A DNA stretch of 42,945 nucleotides from CAYQUV01 sp964421005 (GTDB lineage Bacteria > Patescibacteriota > Minisyncoccia > Minisyncoccales > CG1-02-41-26), in the NCBI GenBank assembly GCA_964421005.1, contig CAYQUV010000003.1:1-42945 (forward strand), read 5' to 3'. Under the pieces are notes generated by a model that saw nothing but the letters and a program-made list of their open reading frames with translations, made no database searches and was not told the origin of the DNA. The translations under genes and the position numbers were made by a program. Below are positions 13,344 to 20,608 of the stretch, one piece after another (position 1 is the first letter of the stretch; each line of letters begins with the position of its first letter).

Positions 13344-14582
13344 ATGACTAACCCTATGAGAGTCAATACTGAGAACAAAAAAATAAAAGAAATCGTTGAT
13401 TCAAGATATATTGAAAATATTTTCCCTTCAAAAGAAAAACTGGCAAATCTCTTAAAAAAAGGAGGTCAGTTAAAGATTTATACCGGTATAGACCCAACAG
13501 CGCCTCATCTTCATCTCGGTCATTCAACAAATTTTTTGTTACTTAGAAAATTTCAAAAACTGGGGCATCAGGTAATTTTCCTGATTGGCGATTTTACCGC
13601 CCAAATTGGCGACCCAACAGGAAAATCAAAAACCAGAAAAGCTTTAACAAAAGAAGAGGTTCTCAAAAACTGTAGAAATTACAAAGAAATGGCTGGAAGA
13701 ATTTTAAATTTCAAATCCCGAAAAAATCCGGTAAAACTTGAATTTAACAGTAAATGGTATGAAAAATTTACTTTGAAAGAAACAATTAACCTCATGGCCA
13801 AAGGAACAGTGGGGCAGATGATAAAAAGAGATATGTTCAAGAAAAGAATTAAAGAAAAGAAAGAGATTTATCTTCATGAACTCATTTATCCTTTATTACA
13901 GGGTTACGATTCGGTAATGATGAAAATTAACATCGAGGTTGGAGGAAATGACCAAACATTTAATATGATGATTGGCAGAGATTTAGTCAAAGAATTCCAA
14001 AACAGAGAAAAACTTGTCATTGCCACAAAACTTTTAATTAATCCAAAAACAAAGAAAAAACTGATGTCAAAAAGCGAAGGCAATTTCATTGCTTTGGATG
14101 AAGCTCCCAAAGAAATGTACGGAAAAATAATGGCTCTGCCAGATGAAATAATCGTTCCTTGTTTTGAACTCTGCACTGAAGTTTCAGATAAAGAATTGGA
14201 AAGAATAAAAATTAATCTGAAAAAGAAAAAAATAAATCCTCGCGATATAAAGGCAAAATTAGCCAGAGAAATTGTAACCTTGTATTATAATAAAAAAGAG
14301 GCTCAAAGGGCTGAAAAAGAATTTAACAGAATTTTCAAAGAGAAGAAACTTCCATCAAAAATTCCTGAATTCAAGACCGAAAAAGAGGAAATGCCAATTT
14401 TAGATTTGATTTTTAATTCAGGCTTGGCTCAATCAAAAAGTCAGGCAAAAAGGTTGGTTTTAGAAAAAGCAGTAAAAATTAACGGAGAAGCAGTAAGTGA
14501 TTGGAAAAAGAAAATCAAACTGAAAAACGAAATAATAATCAGTGTCGGGAAAAGAAAATTTATAAAAATAAATAAATTATGA
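13344..14582 (+). CDS. tyrS: Tyrosine--tRNA ligase
   Basis: This class I synthetase charges tRNA-Tyr. The 412-aa product has the HIGH-equivalent HLHLGH at 55-60, the tyrosine pocket segment VGGNDQTFNMMIGRDL (199-214), and the KMSKS-equivalent KLMSKS at 239-244. A C-terminal S4-type RNA-binding domain begins near LIFNSGLAQSKSQAKRLV and holds KAVKINGEAV. The length and S4 tail are normal for bacterial TyrRS. The start ATG is 6 nt after the -10 box, so no ribosome site is expected. The stop overlaps the next response regulator by ATGA (14579-14582), which couples a regulator to a synthetase. Confidence 0.96.
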   Translation: MTNPMRVNTENKKIKEIVDSRYIENIFPSKEKLANLLKKGGQLKIYTGIDPTAPHLHLGHSTNFLLLRKFQKLGHQVIFLIGDFTAQIGDPTGKSKTRKALTKEEVLKNCRNYKEMAGRILNFKSRKNPVKLEFNSKWYEKFTLKETINLMAKGTVGQMIKRDMFKKRIKEKKEIYLHELIYPLLQGYDSVMMKINIEVGGNDQTFNMMIGRDLVKEFQNREKLVIATKLLINPKTKKKLMSKSEGNFIALDEAPKEMYGKIMALPDEIIVPCFELCTEVSDKELERIKINLKKKKINPRDIKAKLAREIVTLYYNKKEAQRAEKEFNRIFKEKKLPSKIPEFKTEKEEMPILDLIFNSGLAQSKSQAKRLVLEKAVKINGEAVSDWKKKIKLKNEIIISVGKRKFIKINKL

Positions 14583-14944
14583 AGAAGATATTAATTGTTG
14601 AAGATGAGAAAATTTTAAATGACATGTACGCTGAAAAACTATCCCGGGAAGGCTTCAAAATAACCTCGGCTAACACTTCGGAGAAAGGACTCAGGTTGGC
14701 TAAGAAAGAAAAACCAGACCTTATTCTTCTGGATATCCTTTTACCAAAAAAAAACGGGCTCTTTCTTTTGGAAAAATTAAGGAATAACCCGGAAACAGAA
14801 AATATAAAAGTGGTAGTTTTCTCAAACTACGACAGCCCGGAAGCAAGAGAGAAAGCAAAGAAATTGGGGATTGATAACTATCTGATTAAGACCAACTACA
14901 CACCGAAAGAAATGGTTGATGAGGTAAAAAAATACCTGGCATAG
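14579..14944 (+). CDS. Single-domain response regulator (CheY-like receiver)
   Basis: The 121-aa protein is one receiver domain: acidic pocket E8 and D9 (LIVEDE), phospho-acceptor Asp52 (LILLDILLPKKNG), the switch Ser in VVVFSNYDS, and the conserved Lys in YLIKTNYTP. There is no DNA-binding or output domain, so it must act by protein contact or phosphate relay. It overlaps tyrS by four bases and is surely cotranscribed. No histidine kinase is in the window, so its partner is elsewhere. The aspS promoter region follows after 60 nt. A second lone receiver lies at 18814; the two are clearly different in sequence. Confidence 0.92.
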   Translation: MKKILIVEDEKILNDMYAEKLSREGFKITSANTSEKGLRLAKKEKPDLILLDILLPKKNGLFLLEKLRNNPETENIKVVVFSNYDSPEAREKAKKLGIDNYLIKTNYTPKEMVDEVKKYLA

Positions 14945-15010
14945 CAAACTTCAACTTAAGTAATTCAAAAGTTATCAAATAAAATTGAGAAGTTTCTTTT
15001 ATATTTGATT

Positions 15011-16411
15011 ATGGAAAGAATATTCACAGAAGAAACAATAAAATATTCGGGAAAGGAGGTAAAAGTAGCGGGCTGGGTAAATTCCCGAAGAGACCACGGG
15101 AAAATTATTTTTATTGATTTGAGAGATAAATCAGGTACGGTTCAGGTTGTCTTTACTCCTGAGGATTCAGATCTTTATAAAAAAGCTCAAACTTTGAGAC
15201 CCGAGTGGGTTGTCAGCATTCAAGGAAAAGTCAAAGAAAGGCCAAAGGGAATGGAAAATCCAAAAATTAAAACCGGAAACATTGAAATAGAGGCAAAGAC
15301 TCTTGAAATCTGCTCGAAAGCTAAAACCCTGCCTTTTTCGATTGAAAGCGATGGTTATGAAATAGGGGAGGAGAAAAGATTAAAATATCGCTATCTGGAT
15401 TTGAGAAGGAAAAGATTAAAAAACAATTTAGAAACTCGTCAAAAAGTAATTCAATTCATCAGAGAATTTCTCCAGAAAGAAGGATTTTTAGAAATTGAAA
15501 CGCCCATTTTGACAAAATCTACTCCCGAGGGAGCAAGAGATTTTTTGGTTCCTTCAAGATTGGAACCGGGGAAATTCTACGCTCTCCCTCAATCTCCGCA
15601 GCAATACAAACAATTATTACAGGTAGCGGGATTTGAAAGGTATTTTCAAACTCCGAGATGCTTCCGCGACGAAGACCCGCGTGCTGACAGGCAAGCCGAA
15701 TTTACCCAATTGGATATTGAAATGTCGTTTGTTAACCAAGAAGATATTTTAAATTTAACCGAAAGGCTTTTTAAGCAGTTAATCAAAGAACTCTTCCCAA
15801 AGAAAAAAATCACTCAAACCCCTTTTCCGAAGATTACTTACAAAACGGCAATGGAAAAGTACAAAACCGATAAGCCGGATTTAAGAAAGAATAAAAAAGA
15901 CAAAGATGAACTGGCTTTATGTTTTATAACCGATTTCCCGATGTTTGAATGGTCGGAAACGGAAAAAAGGTGGACTGCTGCGCATCATCCTTTTACCCAA
16001 CCTCAGACAAAAGATATAAGGGAGATTAAAAAAAATCCGGAAAAAATTCTGGCTTTCCAATACGATTTTGTCATAAACGGCGTTGAGGCAGGAGGAGGAA
16101 GCATCAGAATTTCAAATCCTGAAATGCTTCAGGCAATTTTTGAGGTAATGGGCTACAAAAAAGAAGAAATAAAACAAAAATTCGGTCATCTTCTTGAAGC
16201 TTTCGAATACGGAGTTCCTCCTCACGGTGGTATTGCTCCGGGAATAGACAGAGTCGTGCAGGTACTTCTGGGAGAACCGAACATAAGAGAGGTTATGGCT
16301 TTCCCGAAAACAGGTGATAACAGAGATTTAATGATGGGGGCTCCTTCCTCGGTTAATAAAAACCAGTTAAAGGAATTACATATTAAAATAGAAAAACCGA
16401 AGAAACAATAA
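15011..16411 (+). CDS. aspS: Aspartate--tRNA ligase lacking the bacterial GAD insertion
   Basis: The product, about 466 aa, opens with an OB-fold anticodon domain (VKVAGWVNSRRDHGKIIFID). Class II motif 2 is RCFRDEDPRADRQAEFTQLD and motif 3 is GIAPGIDRVVQVLLG. Bacterial AspRS is normally near 590 aa because of a GAD domain of over 100 residues between motifs 2 and 3. Here YKTDKPDLR joins FITDFPMFEW through only about a dozen linker residues (KNKKDKDELALC), so that domain has been lost. The bacterial core remains, unlike archaeal-type enzymes. I chose ATG 15011 over the TTG at 15005; TATATT at 15000-15005 would leave a leaderless message. Whether it also charges tRNA-Asn cannot be told from sequence. 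Confidence 0.93.
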   Translation: MERIFTEETIKYSGKEVKVAGWVNSRRDHGKIIFIDLRDKSGTVQVVFTPEDSDLYKKAQTLRPEWVVSIQGKVKERPKGMENPKIKTGNIEIEAKTLEICSKAKTLPFSIESDGYEIGEEKRLKYRYLDLRRKRLKNNLETRQKVIQFIREFLQKEGFLEIETPILTKSTPEGARDFLVPSRLEPGKFYALPQSPQQYKQLLQVAGFERYFQTPRCFRDEDPRADRQAEFTQLDIEMSFVNQEDILNLTERLFKQLIKELFPKKKITQTPFPKITYKTAMEKYKTDKPDLRKNKKDKDELALCFITDFPMFEWSETEKRWTAAHHPFTQPQTKDIREIKKNPEKILAFQYDFVINGVEAGGGSIRISNPEMLQAIFEVMGYKKEEIKQKFGHLLEAFEYGVPPHGGIAPGIDRVVQVLLGEPNIREVMAFPKTGDNRDLMMGAPSSVNKNQLKELHIKIEKPKKQ

Positions 16412-16458
16412 TTCTTTTGACAGCAAACAGTAAAATAAATCGGATTGAACAATATAAA

Positions 16459-17547
16459 ATGGAAAAAAATTTAAAATTGTTTTTAATAATTTTTCTTCTC
16501 AGCCTGCCTTTCTGGCTGGGAGTAAACATTTTTCAGAAGAATTTTGAGGATTTTTTATTATCAAGAATAATAGAAAATAATCCTCCTTCTTTTTTTATCG
16601 CTGAAATTTCCAAACATTACCCAAACCCCCGAGATTTAAAAATGCCTCAGATATTGGCCGAAAGCGCCCTCTCGGTAAAAATAGATAAAAACGGCAACCA
16701 AAAGATAATTTTCAAAAAAGAAGAAGGGAAGAAAATGGCAATCGCCAGTTTAACCAAGCTTATGACCGCTGTTATTGCTCTTGAATTTTACGAACCCTCC
16801 CAAAGAGTTAAAATTTCAAGGGCTGCTGTAAGCCAGCCGGAAGAAGCAGGAAAGTTAAAAGTAGGGGAAATATTAACAGTGAGAGATCTCCTTTATATTA
16901 TGCTTATTGAATCAAGCAACGATGCTGCTTTCAGTTTGGCTGAAATAATAGGAATAGCCCCCTTCACTTCTTTAATGAATTTAAAGGCAAAAGAACTGGG
17001 AATGGAAAACACCTTTTTCTTCAATCCAACCGGCCTTGACCCGGAAGGAGAAAAGAAAGGAGAAGGAGAAGGAGAAGGANNNNNNNNNNNNNNNNNNNNN
17101 NNNNNNNNNNNNNNNNNNNNNNNNNNNNNNNNNNNNNNNNNNNNNNNNNNNNNNNNNNNNNNNNNNNNNNNNNNNNNNNAAGGAGAAGGAGAAGGAGAAG
17201 GATGGGAAAAGAGAGAGGAAGGATATAATTTTTCAACAGCCGAAGACCTGGTTAAACTCGTCAAATATATCTTGAAGCAGCCTTTAATTTTGGAGATTCT
17301 CTCAAAAAAAGAATATCCTCTCCGCCTGGAAAATGGAGTACTACATCATATTCTTTACAACACAAATACGCTCTTATGGGAGATACCGGAAGCAATCGGA
17401 GGCAAAACAGGTTTCACCGAAAAAGCCGGAGGATGTTTAGTTTTGATTCTCAAAGAGGAAAATTCAGAAGATCACTTGATAAACGTGATTTTAAATTCCA
17501 CGGACCGCTTCCAGGATATGAAACAACTAATAAATTATGCCAAATAA
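16459..17547 (+). CDS. dacA: D-alanyl-D-alanine carboxypeptidase (S11), interrupted by a scaffold gap
   Basis: A penicillin-binding serine carboxypeptidase that trims peptidoglycan stem peptides outside the membrane. Numbered from the ATG, residues 5-24 form a membrane anchor or signal, SLTK (97-100) is the nucleophile motif, SSN (152-154) the second, and GGKTGFTEKAGG the third. A Gly-Glu repeat after DPEGEKK contains the 100-N gap and continues before WEKREEGYNFSTAEDLV. That loop is short in relatives, so the repeat is an insertion. The TTG at 16417 would add 14 poorly hydrophobic residues before the anchor, so I prefer ATG 16459. The true length is unknown because of the gap. It lies just after aspS and 51 nt before mraY. 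Confidence 0.88.
   Translation: MEKNLKLFLIIFLLSLPFWLGVNIFQKNFEDFLLSRIIENNPPSFFIAEISKHYPNPRDLKMPQILAESALSVKIDKNGNQKIIFKKEEGKKMAIASLTKLMTAVIALEFYEPSQRVKISRAAVSQPEEAGKLKVGEILTVRDLLYIMLIESSNDAAFSLAEIIGIAPFTSLMNLKAKELGMENTFFFNPTGLDPEGEKKGEGEGEGXXXXXXXXXXXXXXXXXXXXXXXXXXXXXXXXXXGEGEGEGWEKREEGYNFSTAEDLVKLVKYILKQPLILEILSKKEYPLRLENGVLHHILYNTNTLLWEIPEAIGGKTGFTEKAGGCLVLILKEENSEDHLINVILNSTDRFQDMKQLINYAK
17059..17202 (+). repeat. GGAGAA hexanucleotide repeat with 100-N assembly gap
   Basis: Three GGAGAA units and a GGA precede the Ns (17080-17179), and three units and a GGA follow. They encode alternating Gly-Glu in the carboxypeptidase. A pure repeat would need a gap length of 6k+1, and 100 does not fit, so 100 is a conventional placeholder and the real copy number is unresolved. 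Confidence 0.9.
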
Positions 17548-17553
17548 CAGATT

Positions 17554-17589
17554 ATGCCAAACATTAATAACATATCAAGCAAAGATTAA
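17554..17589 (+). other. Eleven-codon mini-ORF copying the mraY start region
   Basis: ATGCCAAACATTAATAAC at 17554 mimics the real mraY start ATGCCAAATGTTAACG 45 bp downstream, and ATTATGCCAAA occurs a third time at the carboxypeptidase end. The frame ends at TAA 17587. It is either a leftover of a small duplication or a leader peptide. Confidence 0.3.
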
Positions 17590-17598
17590 TATTAAATT

Positions 17599-18654
17599 AT
17601 GCCAAATGTTAACGTAATTAAAATTCTATTCCTGTTGGCTTTCTCGTCTTTTTCAGCCGTTCTTTGGACACCTATCCTTACTCATTTTCTTTACAAATAT
17701 AAACTCTGGCGGAAAACAGCGCGCGAAAGATCAATTGACGGAAAACCCGTGCCAGTTTTTTATAACCTCCATAAAGAAAGGGAAACCAGAGTGCCTCGCC
17801 TTGGAGGCGCTTTAATCTGGGTAACTACTATATTTCTGGCATTTTTCTTTTCTTTTCTAAGCAAAATTTCTGATAATTTTTGGGTTAATAAATTGAATTT
17901 CTTATCAAGGGACCAAACCTGGCTGCCTCTGGCAACGCTCGGAGCCGCTTCTTTAGTGGGATTGGCTGATGATATTTTACAGATTTTCGGCAAAGGAAAG
18001 TATACCGCCGGCGGCATCAGATTCACCAGAAGATTGGTGGCTGTTTTACTAATCGGGATAGTAGGAGCCTGGTGGTTTTATTTCAAACTCGGTTGGAATA
18101 CTCTGCACATCCCCGGAGTAGGGGATTTAGAAATCGGTTTCTGGTACCTGCCTCTGTTCATCCTTGTAACTCTGGCTTGCTGGTCCGGAGGAGTAGTTGA
18201 CGGACTGGATGGATTAGCCGGTGGCACCTTCGCTATTATTTTCGCAGCTTTCAGTATTATTGCTTTCTCCCATATGCAGTACAACTTAGCCGCTTTTTGC
18301 ACCGTTGTTACAGGAACAATTCTCAGCTTTCTCTGGTTTAACATCCCTCCGGCACGTTTCTATATGGGAGAAACAGGGATAATCGGTTTAACATCTACCC
18401 TGGCAGTGGTCAGTTTTCTGACCGATTCCGTTCTCGTTCTGCCGATTATCGGAGGGATTCTGGTTTTGGAATCGGGGAGTGTCATTCTTCAGCTTTTATC
18501 AAAGAAATTATTTAATAAAAAAATATTAATTTCCGCCCCTATCCATCATCACCTTGAAGCTAAGGGCTGGCCTGCCGAGAAAATCACAATGCGATTCTGG
18601 ATTATAGGGATGGTCCTAGCAGTAATAGGTATAGCAATAAGATTATTAGGGTAA
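17599..18654 (+). CDS. mraY: Phospho-N-acetylmuramoyl-pentapeptide-transferase
   Basis: MraY transfers phospho-MurNAc-pentapeptide to undecaprenyl phosphate to make lipid I. The 351-aa polytopic membrane protein shows NLHKERETRVPRLGGALIW, the catalytic pair in GLADDILQ (D124, D125), VVDGLDGLAGG, and the MraY-specific APIHHHLEAKGW with three His (316-318), which separates it from WecA-type enzymes. The third catalytic acidic site, usually FMGDTG, reads FYMGETG, so Asp is replaced by Glu258. About ten hydrophobic helices are visible. TAATAT at 17587-17592 ends 6 nt before the ATG. MurE and MurF, its usual upstream neighbours in the division-wall cluster, are absent, and a response regulator separates it from murD. 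Confidence 0.93.
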   Translation: MPNVNVIKILFLLAFSSFSAVLWTPILTHFLYKYKLWRKTARERSIDGKPVPVFYNLHKERETRVPRLGGALIWVTTIFLAFFFSFLSKISDNFWVNKLNFLSRDQTWLPLATLGAASLVGLADDILQIFGKGKYTAGGIRFTRRLVAVLLIGIVGAWWFYFKLGWNTLHIPGVGDLEIGFWYLPLFILVTLACWSGGVVDGLDGLAGGTFAIIFAAFSIIAFSHMQYNLAAFCTVVTGTILSFLWFNIPPARFYMGETGIIGLTSTLAVVSFLTDSVLVLPIIGGILVLESGSVILQLLSKKLFNKKILISAPIHHHLEAKGWPAEKITMRFWIIGMVLAVIGIAIRLLG

Positions 18655-18733
18655 AACCGACCCAAAACCTGATATTTCTATTTCCCTAAGAACCTGAAAT
18701 TTCTAAATTCTTTTGATATCCTGACTCAAACTA

Positions 18734-18762
18734 TTGACAAAAATTGAAAAATTTGTTATTTT
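18734..18762 (+). promoter_or_regulatory. Strong promoter of the second response regulator
   Basis: TTGACA (18734-18739), a 17-nt spacer and extended -10 TGTTATTTT (hexamer 18757-18762) precede a 45-nt leader with AAGGAGG at 18801-18807, 6 nt before the ATG. Confidence 0.7.
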
Positions 18763-18813
18763 AATATAAACCAACCGATACAAAAAAGCAAATTAACAAA
18801 AAGGAGGAATAGG

Positions 18814-19164
18814 ATGGCTAAAATCCTGATAATCGAAGACGAAGAGATGATTCGCAAACTCCTCAAGAGGGTTTTTAAATTGGTAAGGAAAGAAGAAGTG
18901 GTTGAAGCAGCAAAAGGCATGGATGGAGTGGATACAGCCGTAAAAGAAAAACCCGAATTTATATTCTGCGACATCGGGTTGCCGGACATCTCGGGGATAG
19001 AGGTAATACGTCAGCTCCGGAATAATAAAGCATTCGAAAATACTCGAATCATCGCTATGAGCGCCGAATACGAGAACAAAAACAAAGCTTTAGAAGCAGG
19101 AGCAGACAGCTTCTTAAAAAAACCTTTTTTTATATCAGATATAGAAAAAGCAATAGGTTCCTGA
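18814..19164 (+). CDS. Single-domain response regulator inside the division/cell-wall cluster
   Basis: The 116-aa protein is a complete receiver domain with no output domain. LIIEDEE supplies the acidic pocket (E8, D9), FIFCDIGLPDISG has phospho-acceptor Asp53, IIAMSAEYE the switch Ser, and SFLKKPFF the conserved Lys. It differs from the receiver at 14579 and is not a tandem copy. It sits between mraY and murD, genes that normally adjoin, and carries its own strong promoter, consensus ribosome site and terminator, so it is independently and probably highly expressed. Its stop codon lies inside the terminator stem. No kinase is near. A signal relay tied to growth or division is a guess from position. 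Confidence 0.92.
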   Translation: MAKILIIEDEEMIRKLLKRVFKLVRKEEVVEAAKGMDGVDTAVKEKPEFIFCDIGLPDISGIEVIRQLRNNKAFENTRIIAMSAEYENKNKALEAGADSFLKKPFFISDIEKAIGS

Positions 19165-19183
19165 ATAATCAGGAACCTTTTTT
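19155..19183 (+). terminator. Terminator containing the response-regulator stop codon
   Basis: AGGTTCCTGA (19155-19164) pairs perfectly with TCAGGAACCT (19169-19178) around ATAA and is followed by six Ts. The last two sense codons and the TGA form the left arm. Confidence 0.92.
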
Positions 19184-19239
19184 ATTTCAAAGTTTCTTTC
19201 TTTCAACCAAAATTTATGATAACTTATAAGATGAGAGAA

Positions 19240-19245
19240 TATAAT
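19240..19245 (+). promoter_or_regulatory. Probable murD -10 box
   Basis: A perfect TATAAT lies 10 nt before the ATG at 19256. The -35 position (TGATAA at 19217-19222) is weak. The predicted leader is about four nucleotides, with no ribosome site. Confidence 0.5.
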
Positions 19246-19255
19246 ATAAGAGAAA

Positions 19256-20608
19256 ATGAATCTGGAAAATCTAAAAAATAAAAACATTCTGATTTTAGGG
19301 TTCGGCAAAGAGGGAACGGATAATTATTTAGCTCTAAGAAAATTATTTAAAGGGAAGGTTCTGGGCATAGCCGATAAGAAAGATTTTGGAGATTTCCTCC
19401 CAAAAATACAAAAATTTTTGAAGTCGGATAAAAAACTGAAACTCTATTTTGGCAAAAATTATTTAAACCATCTTAAAGATTACAACCTGATAATAAAAAC
19501 TCCGGGCATTCCAAAAAAAGTTATAGAGCCTTTTTTAAAAAAGGACCAAAAAGTAACCTCACAAACCGAGATTTTTTTAGAAAACTGCCGGGGAACAATT
19601 ATTGGAGTGACAGGAACAAAAGGAAAAGGAACAACGGCTTCTTTAATTTATCAACTCCTGAAAACGGCAAACAGAAAAGTAAAACTGGTCGGCAACATCG
19701 GCAAGCCGGTTTTTCAAACATTATTAAAAAGCAAAAAAGACGACATTTTTGTTTATGAAATGTCTTCTCATCAGCTGGAAAATCTTAAAATATCCCCCCG
19801 TATCGCTGTTTTCTTAAATCTTTATCCTGCTCATCTGGATTACTACAAAAACTTTAAAGAGTATAAAAAAGCTAAAGAAAATATAACTTTGTATCAAAAA
19901 AAAGATGATTATTTCATTTATAACAAAACTCAGAAAGAGTTAAGAGAATTAGCCAAAAAATCAAAGGCTAAAAAAATTCCTTTTGGCAAAAAAGAAATAA
20001 AAAATCTGGAAAAAATCCTAACCAGAAAGGAAATCCCCCTAAAAGGAAATTTTAATATCTTAAATATAGCAGCGGCGGTTTCAGTAGCGAAACTTTTTAA
20101 GATTCCCAGACCAATTGTGAAAAAAGCCATAAAATCGTTTAAACCTCTGCCTCATCGTTTAGAGTATGTGGGGAAATACAAGGGAATAGAATTCTACAAC
20201 GATTCTCTGGCAACCGTTCCTCAGGCTGTTCTGGCGGCAATTGAAGGTTTAGGGAATAATGTCAAAACTTTAATTTCAGGAGGAATGGATGTCAAAGGGT
20301 TTGAATTTTCTCAACTTGCCAGGAAAATATTGGAGAGCAAAATAAACAACCTGATTCTTTTTCCGGACACCGGCAAAAAAATTTTTCAGGAAATATTGAA
20401 ATTAAAAAAACGGGAAAAAGACATACCAAAGATTTTTTTTGTCTCCTCAATGAAAGAAGCCGTGGGAATAGCTTTTGATAAAACAAAAAGGGGAGAAATT
20501 TGTTTGCTCTCGCCGGGCTCCCCAAGTTTCAATCTTTTCCGAGATTATAAAGAAAGAGGAGATTTATTTAAAAAATTTGTCCGATACTATGCCAAAAAAT
20601 GCTCCTGA
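19256..20608 (+). CDS. murD: UDP-N-acetylmuramoyl-L-alanine--D-glutamate ligase
   Basis: MurD adds D-glutamate to UDP-MurNAc-L-Ala in the cytoplasm. The 450-aa product shows the N-terminal nucleotide-sugar domain (ILILGFGKEGTDNYLAL), IIKTPGIP, the ATP loop VTGTKGKGTT (118-127), YEMSSHQLENL, and NLYPAHLDYYKNFKEY. The C-terminal ligase domain has PLPHRLEYVGKYKGIEFYNDSLAT, the typical MurD signature. The length is normal. Its end overlaps the ftsW start by 20 nt, so the two are translationally linked. It begins a new transcription unit after the response-regulator terminator, and its message looks nearly leaderless. Confidence 0.94.
   Translation: MNLENLKNKNILILGFGKEGTDNYLALRKLFKGKVLGIADKKDFGDFLPKIQKFLKSDKKLKLYFGKNYLNHLKDYNLIIKTPGIPKKVIEPFLKKDQKVTSQTEIFLENCRGTIIGVTGTKGKGTTASLIYQLLKTANRKVKLVGNIGKPVFQTLLKSKKDDIFVYEMSSHQLENLKISPRIAVFLNLYPAHLDYYKNFKEYKKAKENITLYQKKDDYFIYNKTQKELRELAKKSKAKKIPFGKKEIKNLEKILTRKEIPLKGNFNILNIAAAVSVAKLFKIPRPIVKKAIKSFKPLPHRLEYVGKYKGIEFYNDSLATVPQAVLAAIEGLGNNVKTLISGGMDVKGFEFSQLARKILESKINNLILFPDTGKKIFQEILKLKKREKDIPKIFFVSSMKEAVGIAFDKTKRGEICLLSPGSPSFNLFRDYKERGDLFKKFVRYYAKKCS

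Noticed and set aside
15005..15010. TTG start for aspS.
   Set aside because: It adds only two residues before a good ATG and overlaps the likely -10 box TATATT.
16417..16458. TTG at 16417 as the carboxypeptidase start, and its TTGACA as a promoter -35.
   Set aside because: The 14 added residues precede the signal anchor and are not signal-like, and no -10 box lies at 16-18 nt spacing. ATG 16459 fits better.
17021..17275. Long Leu-rich, Pro-Ser or Lys-Glu frames on other strands and frames across the N gap.
   Set aside because: They are other-frame readings of the GGAGAA repeat with no domain content.
20475..20588. Longer FtsW frame from 20475.
   Set aside because: The extra residues lie inside murD and are hydrophilic; ATG 20589 starts just before the first membrane helix.
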